In this document: one piece after another, positions 25,162 through 33,442 of the stretch
Position numbering within the stretch: the first letter of the stretch is position 1
Layout: each line of letters opens with the position of its first letter
Assembly (NCBI RefSeq): GCF_000250635.1
Contig: NC_016940.1
Coordinates: 3,100,501 to 3,164,500 of the forward strand
DNA: 64,000 nt
Direction of reading: 5' to 3'
Origin: Saprospira grandis str. Lewin
GTDB taxonomy: Bacteria > Bacteroidota > Bacteroidia > Chitinophagales > Saprospiraceae
Notes under the pieces: generated by a model
Told to the model about the DNA's origin: nothing
Seen by the model: the letters and a program-made list of their open reading frames with translations, nothing else
The model's database searches: none
Program-made: the position numbers and the translations under genes

Positions 25162-28100
25162 ATGTTGCAGCCCAAAGAAACCTCCTCCAGCGATCAATTA
25201 TTTTTAGCGGCCTTGGCCCAGCTCAATGTTTTGCCCTTAGATGAACGGCAACTAGATTTGTGGTTATTGAATGCCTTGGGGGCTGATTTGCCTGTGCGTT
25301 TAATGGCTAAATTGCTCAAGCAAAAGGAGTTTGAGTTTGGTTTGGACCTGCGGCAGCACAAGCAGCTAGAAAGTACCGAAAAGGCGAGGCTTGCGGCCAT
25401 GCAAGAGCGCTTTAGTAGTTTGGCCAACCAGCAGCAGAAATTGCAGTTGGGTTTTCCTTTATTGCTTTTAGAAGATGAGGGTTTGGGCCAATTGGTGCAA
25501 GCGCCTATTTTTATATGGGAATTGCAGCTAGAGGCTGCGGAAGATGGGGATCCTCGGCATTGGATGTTGTCCTATGATTCGGATTCGGCCTTGCAATATA
25601 ATGAATTATTACAAAACTATTTGATTAGTCGCTTTAAGCTAGATTGGGAAGAAATTTTGCCGCCCAAAGAGGAGCTCAAGGCGCAAACCTTACTAGATGC
25701 CTTAAATCAGTTGGCCGAAAAGCTAGGTTTGGATGCGCCAGGCTTGCCCAAGCTTTACCCTTGTCCGCATCCGCAATTATCGGAAGAAGAGCGGCCAAAA
25801 AACGCCATCTATTGGGCGGGGATCTTGGGGCAATTGGAGCAGCCCAAGCAGTTGGAGCAGGCCTTGCCCTTAGGGTTGAAGGGGAGTCCCAAGCCCATTT
25901 GGCACAGCAAACTAGCCGCTCTAGCCGTTAGTGGGCCAGAGCGGAGCTTATTGCAAGCCTTGTACAAGGGCCAAAACGTTCAGCAATTGCAGAGTACTGT
26001 TGGGCTACCTCGTTTGCCTATTGCTGCCATTGCGGGCCTATTGGCCGATGGGGGAAATGCCCTTGTCATTTGTCCCTTGAATCGCATAGAAGCCTATCAG
26101 AACCAGTTTATGGAACAGGGGGTTTTGCCTGGGCCGGCTTGGGTATGGAAAAACAAAGAAGAGGCTCGGGCGCAGCTATTTAGCCTATTGGCCAAGGAGC
26201 CCAAAAAGCAAGGGGGGAAAGAGCAGGCTAGTTATCAGTTACAATTGCAGAAATACCTCTTGCAATTGCAGAAACTGGATCAGGGGCAGGAAGCCTTGGG
26301 CCAAGAAGGCCTATTGGGGGAAGATTGGAGCCAGATGTTGGGGCGTTATTTGGGTTATCAGCAAGAAGAAGGCAAGCAATTTTTGTCGAGAATCTTGCAA
26401 AAAGAAGACTACATCTTTAGTCCCAAAGAATATGAGGAGCTCTTGCAGGCCATTAGGGAGCAGGAGGCGCTATTTGCCCCTATACGGAGCTTAGCCCACC
26501 CCTTGAGCCAGTTGAGAGATGAGCTCTTTTTAGAAAATACAGAGGAGGCGGCCGAGCAGCTTTTGCAGAAGGAATTGCCTTGGAAAACCGAGGAGTTTCG
26601 ACAGCTACATTTAGATTACAGCAGCTTTTTGGATGCCTACTATGATGAGTTGCTTTTGCATCATCAGCAGCATGCGATGGCCTTGCGCAAGCAACTGGAC
26701 CGTCTGCAGGAGATGATGGCCATTTATCAGAAGGTCTATGGGGATGAATTTGGAGAAAACAGAGCGGGTTATAGCAATCGCTTGCGCCTGATGTCTGTAT
26801 TTTCTAAGCGTCATCAGCAACTTTTGGCGGCCAAGCAGCAAATTGCGGAGGAATACGAGCAGCTATTATCGCTTTATGACAGCAAGCAATACTTTGTCTT
26901 TGCGCTCAAGGAAATGCGTCAATTTAACAGCATCAATGCTCTTTATCAGCACATTCAGGAGTTTGAAAAGCGGGCGCAGCATTGGAGCCAGCGTTTGCCC
27001 AAGCAAATGCGGGAGAAGGTTAATGCCTTGGAGTTGAGCTCTATCTTGCCCTTGGACCGAAAATCGCAATTGCAAACATTGGAAGAGCGCTTGATGGAGG
27101 CCTTAGAAGGTCTAAACGCTTTGCCTTTCTTTAAAAAGCGCTTTAGTGTAGGGGCTGATTCTCTGCCTGCTAGAGAACAGTTTTTGCGAGACAGCTTTGC
27201 CCAGCTATTGGCCATAGAAGAAGAGTTGCCCAACTTCCTGGCCTATTATCGCTGGCGGAAACATTGGTTATTATTGGGCAAGCGGGGGCGGCAATTGCTC
27301 AAAGCCCTGATTGCTAGCCGTCCCAAATCTTGGGAAACGGCCTTCAAGAGCTGGTACTACTATAACTATTTGGCGGCCACCTATTCCTTGGCCTTACCTT
27401 CGGCAGGGACCGATTTGCAGGACCTATTGGAGCAGGAGCGCAGTCTGCAGCCACATTTGCGAGAGGCGGCCCGCAAGAACGTAGCTTTGCGGAATGAAGA
27501 ATTGCATCAGGATTGGAAGAAAAACAACAAGCTGCCCTTATCGCAGGGGAGTAGAGCTTGGCAGGATGAACCCTTGGCGGCTTTGATCGAGCATTTGGGT
27601 TGGGAGCGGATTCATCAATTGTCTCCGGTAATCATTGCTACCCCTGCCATGCTAGAAGAATTTTTGCCAGAGCGTTTGGCACATTTTGAATTGGTCCTTT
27701 TAGAATCTGGAGAGCAAATGCCTGCAGAGCGCAGTCGTCGTTTGTTGCAATTGGGAGCCCAGCAATGGAGCGTAGGGGAACTGCCTTTGAGTAGTTTTCG
27801 GGGGCAATCGGCTGCGGCTTATTCTATGCAGCCCAAGGCCTTGAGTTTGCCGGCCCCTAGTTTTGGTCAGGCCCTCAAAACCTATTTGAGTCGCTATATA
27901 GATGAAGAGCGTTTATTGGTCAATCAGAAAGTAGAGGGTGTTTGGGCCAATTTATTGGTGGAATCTAGTCGAGCGGGAGAAAAACCCTTAATCCTTTTAT
28001 TGGATGGCTGGATGAAACAGCAAGCCCCGGGCGATTATCTATCGGCTGTAGAGGCCAAAAATCGTTTGGCCCAAGAAGGCTATTGGGTGTTGGAGTTGTA

Positions 28101-28176
28101 TTCTTTCAACTTTTGGCAAAATAGAGAGGGGGAGTTGCGGAGCTTGGCTGCGGCCATATTGAATTGGGATAAGTAG
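25162..28176 (+). CDS. Degenerate SF1 helicase / endonuclease-like protein (DUF4011-helicase-Vsr relative)
   Basis: A 1004-residue cytoplasmic protein whose layout follows the DUF4011-helicase-Vsr type of defence protein but with the ATPase motifs lost. At about 95-150 QLGFPLLLLEDEGLGQLVQAP matches the N-terminal region of that group. At about 280-288 VGLPRLPIAAIAG sits where Walker A (GPPGTGKT) should be, followed by ALVICPLNR. At about 843-856 HFELVLLESGEQMP sits where FDLVIFDEASQMP is expected, then GELPLSSF instead of GDxxQLPP. Long coiled-coil helices fill about 440-640. The second helicase domain is almost absent. The last 70 residues (LILLLDGWMK, then VEAKNRLAQEGYWVLELYSF) resemble the Vsr/MTES_1575 nuclease tail with Asp about 947. 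It is 67 bp upstream of the ATPase/HNH pair. Function is unknown. Confidence 0.6.
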   Translation: MLQPKETSSSDQLFLAALAQLNVLPLDERQLDLWLLNALGADLPVRLMAKLLKQKEFEFGLDLRQHKQLESTEKARLAAMQERFSSLANQQQKLQLGFPLLLLEDEGLGQLVQAPIFIWELQLEAAEDGDPRHWMLSYDSDSALQYNELLQNYLISRFKLDWEEILPPKEELKAQTLLDALNQLAEKLGLDAPGLPKLYPCPHPQLSEEERPKNAIYWAGILGQLEQPKQLEQALPLGLKGSPKPIWHSKLAALAVSGPERSLLQALYKGQNVQQLQSTVGLPRLPIAAIAGLLADGGNALVICPLNRIEAYQNQFMEQGVLPGPAWVWKNKEEARAQLFSLLAKEPKKQGGKEQASYQLQLQKYLLQLQKLDQGQEALGQEGLLGEDWSQMLGRYLGYQQEEGKQFLSRILQKEDYIFSPKEYEELLQAIREQEALFAPIRSLAHPLSQLRDELFLENTEEAAEQLLQKELPWKTEEFRQLHLDYSSFLDAYYDELLLHHQQHAMALRKQLDRLQEMMAIYQKVYGDEFGENRAGYSNRLRLMSVFSKRHQQLLAAKQQIAEEYEQLLSLYDSKQYFVFALKEMRQFNSINALYQHIQEFEKRAQHWSQRLPKQMREKVNALELSSILPLDRKSQLQTLEERLMEALEGLNALPFFKKRFSVGADSLPAREQFLRDSFAQLLAIEEELPNFLAYYRWRKHWLLLGKRGRQLLKALIASRPKSWETAFKSWYYYNYLAATYSLALPSAGTDLQDLLEQERSLQPHLREAARKNVALRNEELHQDWKKNNKLPLSQGSRAWQDEPLAALIEHLGWERIHQLSPVIIATPAMLEEFLPERLAHFELVLLESGEQMPAERSRRLLQLGAQQWSVGELPLSSFRGQSAAAYSMQPKALSLPAPSFGQALKTYLSRYIDEERLLVNQKVEGVWANLLVESSRAGEKPLILLLDGWMKQQAPGDYLSAVEAKNRLAQEGYWVLELYSFNFWQNREGELRSLAAAILNWDK

Positions 28177-28243
28177 GGGGAGTTCGTTTAGGTTCCTTAC
28201 CTTTGAGCGTTATTATTATTGAGGAGTTAATTTCTGTTGCTTT

Positions 28244-30106
28244 ATGTCGTCTAATTTTGAGTTTTTGAGGGAAGCTATGCCAAAGGCTTATTATTGCTTT
28301 TATCGGGCAGAGCAGGCGCTTTTGACGCATCCTTTTGTGGGGATGATGTATATGCGTAAAGGAAGAGGACAGGTGAATATAACTCTCTTTACTGCATTAG
28401 AAAAATCTGGAAATACAAAGAGGTGGATAGACCTTTATAAAAAATATAAAACTGCTTCTTTAAGCTCTGATAGCCTAAATATCCTTATTAAGGATAGTGT
28501 TTATTGGACAACTGAAGGAAATGCTTCTTTAGTTAATCAGTCGAGCTGGGAAGAGGAGGTTAAATTATTTTTATCGAACTTTTTTGAGTCCTTAAAGAAA
28601 ACCTTGGGACATATAGAGTATGTCCAAGGTCAAAAGCTACTTAAGGATGGACATCTAATAGAAGAAATTGAATTTGATGCCTCTATTAAGCGAGCTGTTA
28701 ATGCAGACTTTTTAAGGGAAGATGAGGCGCTTTTTGAGTTTTGGGCTTCGGCCTATCTCCTTTTGATGGAGAAGGAGAAGTTAGCTCAAGAAAAGCCCGC
28801 TATTCTCAAAGCTTTTGAAGAGGAGGACCTTGCTTTTTTTGTCAAAGAAAGCAAGGCCTTTTCTGCGGTTTATCTGAATGAAAAAGTAGAGGCGGGGTCG
28901 CTAGCTTATTTTGAGTCTGTCTTAGGGGATTTAGATGTTTTTTTGGGGCAAGTCGTTCTGCCTAGGGCGAAACTGAATAGTTTGGTTTTTAGCGATGTAT
29001 ATAGCCTGAAAAAAGTTGATCTTGATTTTGAAGAGAGTCCCTCTTGGATTTTTTTGACTGGAGAAAATGGCTATGGAAAAACTTTGGTATTACAAGCCAT
29101 AGCCGCAGATTTGTATGGAGAGGATGAGGTGACTTATGAGTTTTTGAAAGAAGGATTAGGTGGAGGAAGTGAAAGTCTTTTGTACCTAAGATTTGGTTAT
29201 AGTTTTCTTAGTCGTATGGCAACAGCCGTTAATGGTCATTATGACCCTCATCGCAACGTCATTGCCTATGGTTCTTCTCGTTTGGTTCCTCGTCAGGTAG
29301 TCAAGCAGGCAGGGGAGTACAATATGGTCCGTTCCTTATTTGAGTCAGATGCTCCTCTTCGGGATATAGAGGATGAGTACATCAACTGGTTTGCCCGCAA
29401 GGAGATTCATCCTCGATCTAAGGCACGTTATCAGCAGGTCAAAGCTTTATTTGAGGAGGTGGTGCCCGACTTAGAGCTAGAAATAGATGAGGAAAACTTT
29501 GATCGTTTGTACTATCGGTTCAAGGGAGACTGGGCTGAAACGACAGAGCGCTTGCCTTTCAACCGCCTCTCTGCAGGTTACCGAAACATCTTGGCTATTT
29601 TGGGAGATTTGGTCCTTAACTTATATGAGTTGCAGCCCACGGTTACGGATATCAAGGCTTTGGGGGGCATTGTATTGATTGATGAATTAGAGTTGCATTT
29701 GCACCCTAAGTGGCAGCATAAATTGCCCAAATTATTATCTGATGCTTTTCCGAATGTACAATTTATAGCCTCTACGCATAGTCCAATTCCCTTATTGGGG
29801 GCGCCTGAGGGGGCTGTTTTCCTCAAGGTAGATCGGGACCAAGAGCGGGGCATCTTTGTAGAGCGTCTAGAGGGGCTAGAGAAAGAGATCGAGGACCTTT
29901 TGCCGAATACGGTTTTGAGTTCGCCTCTTTTTGGCTTGAAAGATTTGCGGTCGATTAAGCATAAGGAGGAGAATCCTGTAAAAGTAGAGGATGATTATGC
30001 AGAGATTGAGCGAAAGGCTGCTCTTGAAGATGCTTTAAATAAAAGATTGGCAGAGTTCGACTTTTCAGAGGACTTAAAAAAGGAGCAGGATGAGAAAGGT
30101 GAATAA
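28244..30106 (+). CDS. Septu-type ATPase, PtuA-like, with N-terminal extension
   Basis: A 620-residue protein. Residues 1-235 form an extension that opens with SNFEFLREAMPKAYYCFYRA, resembling the DUF4145-type helical start found in restriction and defence proteins. The ABC/SMC-like ATPase has Walker A GENGYGKT (about 273-280), a signature-like LSAGYRN (about 441) and Walker B GGIVLIDELELHLHPKWQ (about 473-490). The His-switch STHSPIPL lies near 510. In Septu systems PtuA binds nucleotide and holds the HNH nuclease PtuB until phage infection. The HNH gene overlaps its 3' end by 17 bp with its own ribosome site, a strong sign of a functional pair. No reverse transcriptase is near, so it is not a retron. 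Codon use is more A/T-rich than in flanking genes, suggesting horizontal gain. Confidence 0.8.
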   Translation: MSSNFEFLREAMPKAYYCFYRAEQALLTHPFVGMMYMRKGRGQVNITLFTALEKSGNTKRWIDLYKKYKTASLSSDSLNILIKDSVYWTTEGNASLVNQSSWEEEVKLFLSNFFESLKKTLGHIEYVQGQKLLKDGHLIEEIEFDASIKRAVNADFLREDEALFEFWASAYLLLMEKEKLAQEKPAILKAFEEEDLAFFVKESKAFSAVYLNEKVEAGSLAYFESVLGDLDVFLGQVVLPRAKLNSLVFSDVYSLKKVDLDFEESPSWIFLTGENGYGKTLVLQAIAADLYGEDEVTYEFLKEGLGGGSESLLYLRFGYSFLSRMATAVNGHYDPHRNVIAYGSSRLVPRQVVKQAGEYNMVRSLFESDAPLRDIEDEYINWFARKEIHPRSKARYQQVKALFEEVVPDLELEIDEENFDRLYYRFKGDWAETTERLPFNRLSAGYRNILAILGDLVLNLYELQPTVTDIKALGGIVLIDELELHLHPKWQHKLPKLLSDAFPNVQFIASTHSPIPLLGAPEGAVFLKVDRDQERGIFVERLEGLEKEIEDLLPNTVLSSPLFGLKDLRSIKHKEENPVKVEDDYAEIERKAALEDALNKRLAEFDFSEDLKKEQDEKGE

Positions 30107-31049
30107 AGATTTTTCAGCAGCACCTCAAAAGTTGGTAGATCAATTTGCAGATGAAGAAGCAAGTTTAATCAGGGCCAAAGAAGACCATTCTTTTAATCCA
30201 AGAATTTATAACACAGCCATAAAGAGTGAGTTAGAAGCGCTTTATCATCATAAATGCGCCTATTGTGAGAGTCCAATGGGAACAGAACAGTTTACGGTAG
30301 AGCATTATCGGCCAAAAAAGGGGAGGAATGGATATTGGTGGCTAGGGTATGAGTGGAGTAATTTGCTTCCAGTTTGTAAGGATTGCAATGGCCCTAAGGC
30401 TGATGTTTTTAAGGTAAAGGGGAAGGATCTACATAACTGTAGTGAAAGGATGAAAGCTCTTAAAATAAGTCAGGGAGGGCCTTTCCGCTCATTGAAACCA
30501 CCTTATACAGATACTACTAAAACTGCTTTAGATAGAGCTCAAATGCGTGCTGATAGTCCATATTTATTAGCGGAAGGTCCTTATTTGCTTCATCCTGAAA
30601 TTGATGAGCCTCGAGATTATATAGAGGTCCGTAAAAATGGTGAAATTTATTCGATTGAAAAGGGTAATCAGAGAGCGGAGGAAACAATTAAGCTAGTCAA
30701 TTTAAATCGATTCAATTTGTATATGAGTCGATTGGGTATTATCGATGCGGCTAAATTTGCTATTGTTGAAGCTATTAGTAGCTCTTTTATCTTACTAGAT
30801 GAACTTGATATACCTATTCCAGAAGGGAAACAAAAGGAAGTGCTGCTAACTATAGCAAAGAGGCTAATAGCGTCAGAAATTAAGAAGCTTGAAAAAAAAC
30901 TAGCCCCGAATGCCCCTTACACTTTAACTACTTATTCTTTACTAAAGAATGATTGTGCTTTATTAGAGAAGGCATTAGACGATCAGCAGCGTGATATTTT
31001 TAAGTTGGCGCTTATTTATTACAAGAAGAATAAAGCACTAACCCCCTAA
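30090..31049 (+). CDS. HNH endonuclease, PtuB-like (Septu partner)
   Basis: A 319-residue protein with a zinc-stabilised HNH domain: CAYCESPMGTEQFTVEHYRP (CxxC and the His of the beta strand, about 53-72), WSNLLPVCKDCNGPKADVF (Asn and CxxC, about 88-106). The downstream part is helical. The domain resembles PtuB and the related HNH proteins often found next to AAA ATPases. ATG 30090 lies inside the ATPase gene with AAGGAG just upstream. The gene ends by overlapping the convergent aroB by 12 bp, so insertion of this pair ends precisely at the aroB 3' end. It is A/T-rich compared with neighbours. Confidence 0.82.
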   Translation: MRKVNKDFSAAPQKLVDQFADEEASLIRAKEDHSFNPRIYNTAIKSELEALYHHKCAYCESPMGTEQFTVEHYRPKKGRNGYWWLGYEWSNLLPVCKDCNGPKADVFKVKGKDLHNCSERMKALKISQGGPFRSLKPPYTDTTKTALDRAQMRADSPYLLAEGPYLLHPEIDEPRDYIEVRKNGEIYSIEKGNQRAEETIKLVNLNRFNLYMSRLGIIDAAKFAIVEAISSSFILLDELDIPIPEGKQKEVLLTIAKRLIASEIKKLEKKLAPNAPYTLTTYSLLKNDCALLEKALDDQQRDIFKLALIYYKKNKALTP

Positions 31050-32126
31050 AGCAAAAACCACGGCCTCCCAAATACGGTCTTCTTCTGTATAGGGAATGCT
31101 TTGATTAAACTGGCCTTGGCCGATAGCGGAAATGAGGGTAAAACTATGGGTTTTACCTTCATTTTTTTTGTCTTGTCGAAGGAGGGGGAAGAAGCTATTG
31201 GGGGGAATTTGGGCCAGGGGAAAGCTTGGGTAGAGGGGGCGGATAGCGGCCTCAATTTGGTCCAGTTCCTTTTGGGGAAGTTGGAGGTAATGGGCCGAGA
31301 GGTAAGCTTCGGCTAGGAGGCCAAGAGCCACCGCTTCTCCGTGCAGAAGGGGCTGAGGGCTGTTCCAGCTTAGGCTTTCGAGGGCGTGGCCGATAGAATG
31401 CCCAAAATTCAGTAGTTTTCGGAGGCCCTTTTCTTGAGGGTCTTGGTCCACAATATGGTCCTTAATCTGGATAGAGTGAGCAATAATTTGCTGCCAGCGG
31501 TCCATATCTTGCAGAGGGGGCATTGCTTGAAGTTGGGGCCAGCTTTGGGCATCGGCAATCAGGCTATGCTTAAGGATTTCGGCCCAGCCGCTGCGGACCT
31601 CTTCGGGGGGGAGGGTTTGGATAAAGGGGGGATAAATCAGGACCATTTTAGGGAATTGAAAAAGGCCAATCCCATTTTTGAGTCCTTGAAAATCGATGCC
31701 TAGTTTGCCGCCCACAGAAGCGTCTACCTGGGCTAGCAGGCTAGTGGGGATTTGGATGAAGTCGAAACCTCTTTTAAAGGTAGCGGCAACAAAGCCGCCC
31801 ATATCGCCAAGGACGCCACCGCCCAGATTGATGAGCAGGCTATTTCGCTGGGCCCCTTTTTGGAGCAATTTGGTCCAGACTGACTGGCAAGTTTGCAGAT
31901 TTTTATGGTCCTCTCCGGCTGGAATTTGGAGCAATTGCGGGGAGTAAGGCGCCAGGGCGGGGGCCAAAATGGGCCAACAATCTCTGGCGGTATTTTCATC
32001 GAGGAGGACGAAAAGCTGCCCATAATTTCCGCCTTCTATCTGCTCCTTAAGTGCTTGAAAATCGGCCTGAGCAAAACGGATAGGGTAGGGGCTGTGCAGA
32101 GAATTGCTTGGATCATTTGGAAACAT
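31038..32126 (-). CDS. aroB: 3-dehydroquinate synthase
   Basis: AroB converts DAHP to 3-dehydroquinate, the second step of the shikimate pathway, using NAD and a divalent metal. ATG 32126 is chosen since the longer frame runs into repeat DNA. The 362-residue product has LINLGGGVLGDMGGFVAATF and RGFDFIQIPTSLLAQVDASV. It also has GGKLGIDFQGLKN, the metal-ligand regions LNFGHSIGHALE (about 245) and LLHGEAVALGL (about 267). Its stop overlaps the 3' end of the HNH gene. No other shikimate gene is in the window. Confidence 0.95.
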   Translation of the reverse strand: MFPNDPSNSLHSPYPIRFAQADFQALKEQIEGGNYGQLFVLLDENTARDCWPILAPALAPYSPQLLQIPAGEDHKNLQTCQSVWTKLLQKGAQRNSLLINLGGGVLGDMGGFVAATFKRGFDFIQIPTSLLAQVDASVGGKLGIDFQGLKNGIGLFQFPKMVLIYPPFIQTLPPEEVRSGWAEILKHSLIADAQSWPQLQAMPPLQDMDRWQQIIAHSIQIKDHIVDQDPQEKGLRKLLNFGHSIGHALESLSWNSPQPLLHGEAVALGLLAEAYLSAHYLQLPQKELDQIEAAIRPLYPSFPLAQIPPNSFFPLLRQDKKNEGKTHSFTLISAIGQGQFNQSIPYTEEDRIWEAVVFALGG

Positions 32127-32169
32127 GGCTATTGGGCATTTAGGACCTATATATATTAGAAAAGGATTT

Positions 32170-32297
32170 GGGGCTGCCCCGGCCAAAGGCCGGGTCGGGC
32201 TGTGTCGCAGCTCGCAGGTCTGCTCGGCCCTGCGCGGGCTGCGCCCGCTGGGTCTGGCGCTTCGCGCCCCTGCTATCCATCCCTCAGCCTGCGGGCC
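32170..32297 (+). repeat. GC-rich mosaic palindromic repeat, copy 10 (type II)
   Basis: GGGGCTGCCCC, palindrome GGCCAAAGGCC, GGGTCGGGCTGTGTCGCAGC, CGCAGGTCTGCTCGGCCCTG, palindrome GCGGGCTGCGCCCGC, GGGTCTGGCGCTTCGCGCC, then CCATCCCTCAGCC. It is followed head-to-head by copy 11. Confidence 0.83.
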
Positions 32298-32354
32298 TTT
32301 GGCCCTGTCTGCCGCAGAAGAAGGGCTGCGCAGCGGCCCTTGGCCGCAGGCCAA

Positions 32355-32570
32355 ATGGCCTAGCGATGTGCAGCAGTGGCCGTCAGGCCAGACCGAGCAG
32401 GCGAAGCCTGTGAAGGGCCGAGCGAAGAGCGAGCTGCGAAACGTAGCGCCTGCCGAAGGCAGGAGGCCCCAAAACAGCAGCGAGCTGCGCAACGACAACA
32501 AGGCCTTTAGGCTGCAGTTCGACGACCAAAGGGAGTAACCGCCGCAAGGCGAAGCCGCAGCAGAGGCCCC
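32355..32570 (-). repeat. GC-rich mosaic palindromic repeat, copy 11 (type I plus accessory block)
   Basis: Read leftward from GAGGCCCC at 32570. GGCCTAGCGATGTGCAGC, GGCCAGACC, GGGCCGAGCGAAGAGCGAGC, AACGTAGCGCC, palindrome TGCCGAAGGCA, GGAGGCCCC near 32475, then the accessory block with ACAACAAGGCCTTTAGGC, GCAGTTCGACGACCAAAGGG and AGTAACCGCCG. Arrangement is almost the same as copy 6. Confidence 0.83.
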
Positions 32571-32581
32571 AAATAAAAAAC

Positions 32582-33109
32582 TTATTCTGCGGCATATTTT
32601 TGGGCCAAGTCGCTACCGGTATAATGGGGGACCCAGCCCTCCATATCGATAAAAATGCGGATAGCTTTGACCGAGGGATTATCTTTACCGGCATCGAACC
32701 AGTGTTTGCTATTGGCGGGGACAGAGATCAGGTCGCCGGCTTGGCAAAGCACATTAAAAACGGGGGAATTGGGCAGGTGGAACCAGAAAAGGCCTTGGCC
32801 TTCCACGAAGAAGCGGACCTCATCTTCGGTATGGGTATGTTCATCGAGGAACTTGGCTCGGATAGCGGGGTAGTTGGGGGTTTCGCTATTGATATTGATC
32901 ACGTCGGCCACCTTATAGCCATTTTGATTCATATAGGGTTGGAGGACATGCTCGTAGGCGGCGAGGACCTCTTCTTGGCTAGCTTGGAGGGAAAGGGTTT
33001 CTTTGGCCTGCCATTGATCGAAGAGGATGCCTTTTTGGGCCAGAAAATCTTGAATTTCCTTAGGGTTTTTGGATTGGAAATTCTGGTCGGGAATACTGAG
33101 AATAGCCAT
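32582..33109 (-). CDS. mtnD: Acireductone dioxygenase
   Basis: A cupin enzyme of the methionine salvage pathway that oxidises acireductone. With Fe2+ it yields the methionine precursor 2-keto-4-methylthiobutyrate plus formate. It has 175 residues, normal for the family. The metal site is EHTHTEDEVRFFVEGQGLFW (HxH and Glu) followed by a later His in VPANSKHWFDAG. MEGWVPHYTG at the C-terminus is typical. It stands in a leftward run with DUF4286 and fur-like genes (12 and 18 bp gaps), likely one operon. No other methionine salvage gene is present. Confidence 0.94.
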   Translation of the reverse strand: MAILSIPDQNFQSKNPKEIQDFLAQKGILFDQWQAKETLSLQASQEEVLAAYEHVLQPYMNQNGYKVADVININSETPNYPAIRAKFLDEHTHTEDEVRFFVEGQGLFWFHLPNSPVFNVLCQAGDLISVPANSKHWFDAGKDNPSVKAIRIFIDMEGWVPHYTGSDLAQKYAAE

Positions 33110-33121
33110 AATGGGTAAAAT

Positions 33122-33424
33122 TTATTGGAGTTCGAGAACGGTACGAAAAGAGAGGCATTTCGTTCCATATTTTTGGGCCATTTGGGCCTGGAAATCGTTG
33201 GAGAACTTGGCTTGAAAACGTTGGAGCAGGCGAAGTTCTGGGCAATGGAGTTGGATAGCGAAGCTAGCGCCCTCTTCATCTCTGGGGAAGAGGACCTTAG
33301 TAAATTTAAAATCGGTAAAGAGCTGCGTATCCATGATAGCGGGGATATGCTCTTCTTGCATCCAGTTCTTCCATTCTTGGAGGATATCGGCATCCACCTT
33401 ATGTGTAATATTGAGAATAAACAT
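33122..33424 (-). CDS. DUF4286 family protein
   Basis: A 100-residue ferredoxin-like alpha/beta protein of the DUF4286 family: FILNITHKVDADILQEWKNW, then EHIPAIMDTQLFTDFKFTKV, a central SFAIQLHCPELRLLQRFQ and the helix ending AQKYGTKCLSFRTVLE. The family is found in Bacteroidota, commonly near fur-like or housekeeping genes. Its function is not known. It is 12 bp upstream of mtnD and 18 bp downstream of the Fur-like gene. Confidence 0.85.
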   Translation of the reverse strand: MFILNITHKVDADILQEWKNWMQEEHIPAIMDTQLFTDFKFTKVLFPRDEEGASFAIQLHCPELRLLQRFQAKFSNDFQAQMAQKYGTKCLSFRTVLELQ

Positions 33425-33442
33425 AGCTAAACTATTCTTGTT

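Noticed and set aside
24372-25244. Several overlapping ORFs on both strands, up to 232 residues, in the 24.4-25.2 kb region
   Set aside because: They are made of 42-bp repeats and mosaic repeat DNA. The 41-bp units change frame between units, no start with a ribosome site is evident, and the products are low-complexity.
28244-31049. Retron with PtuA/PtuB effectors
   Set aside because: No reverse transcriptase gene and no msr/msd-like structure was seen next to the pair.
32127-32501. N-terminal extension of AroB
   Set aside because: The 125 extra residues come from repeat DNA; AroB of normal length starts at 32126.
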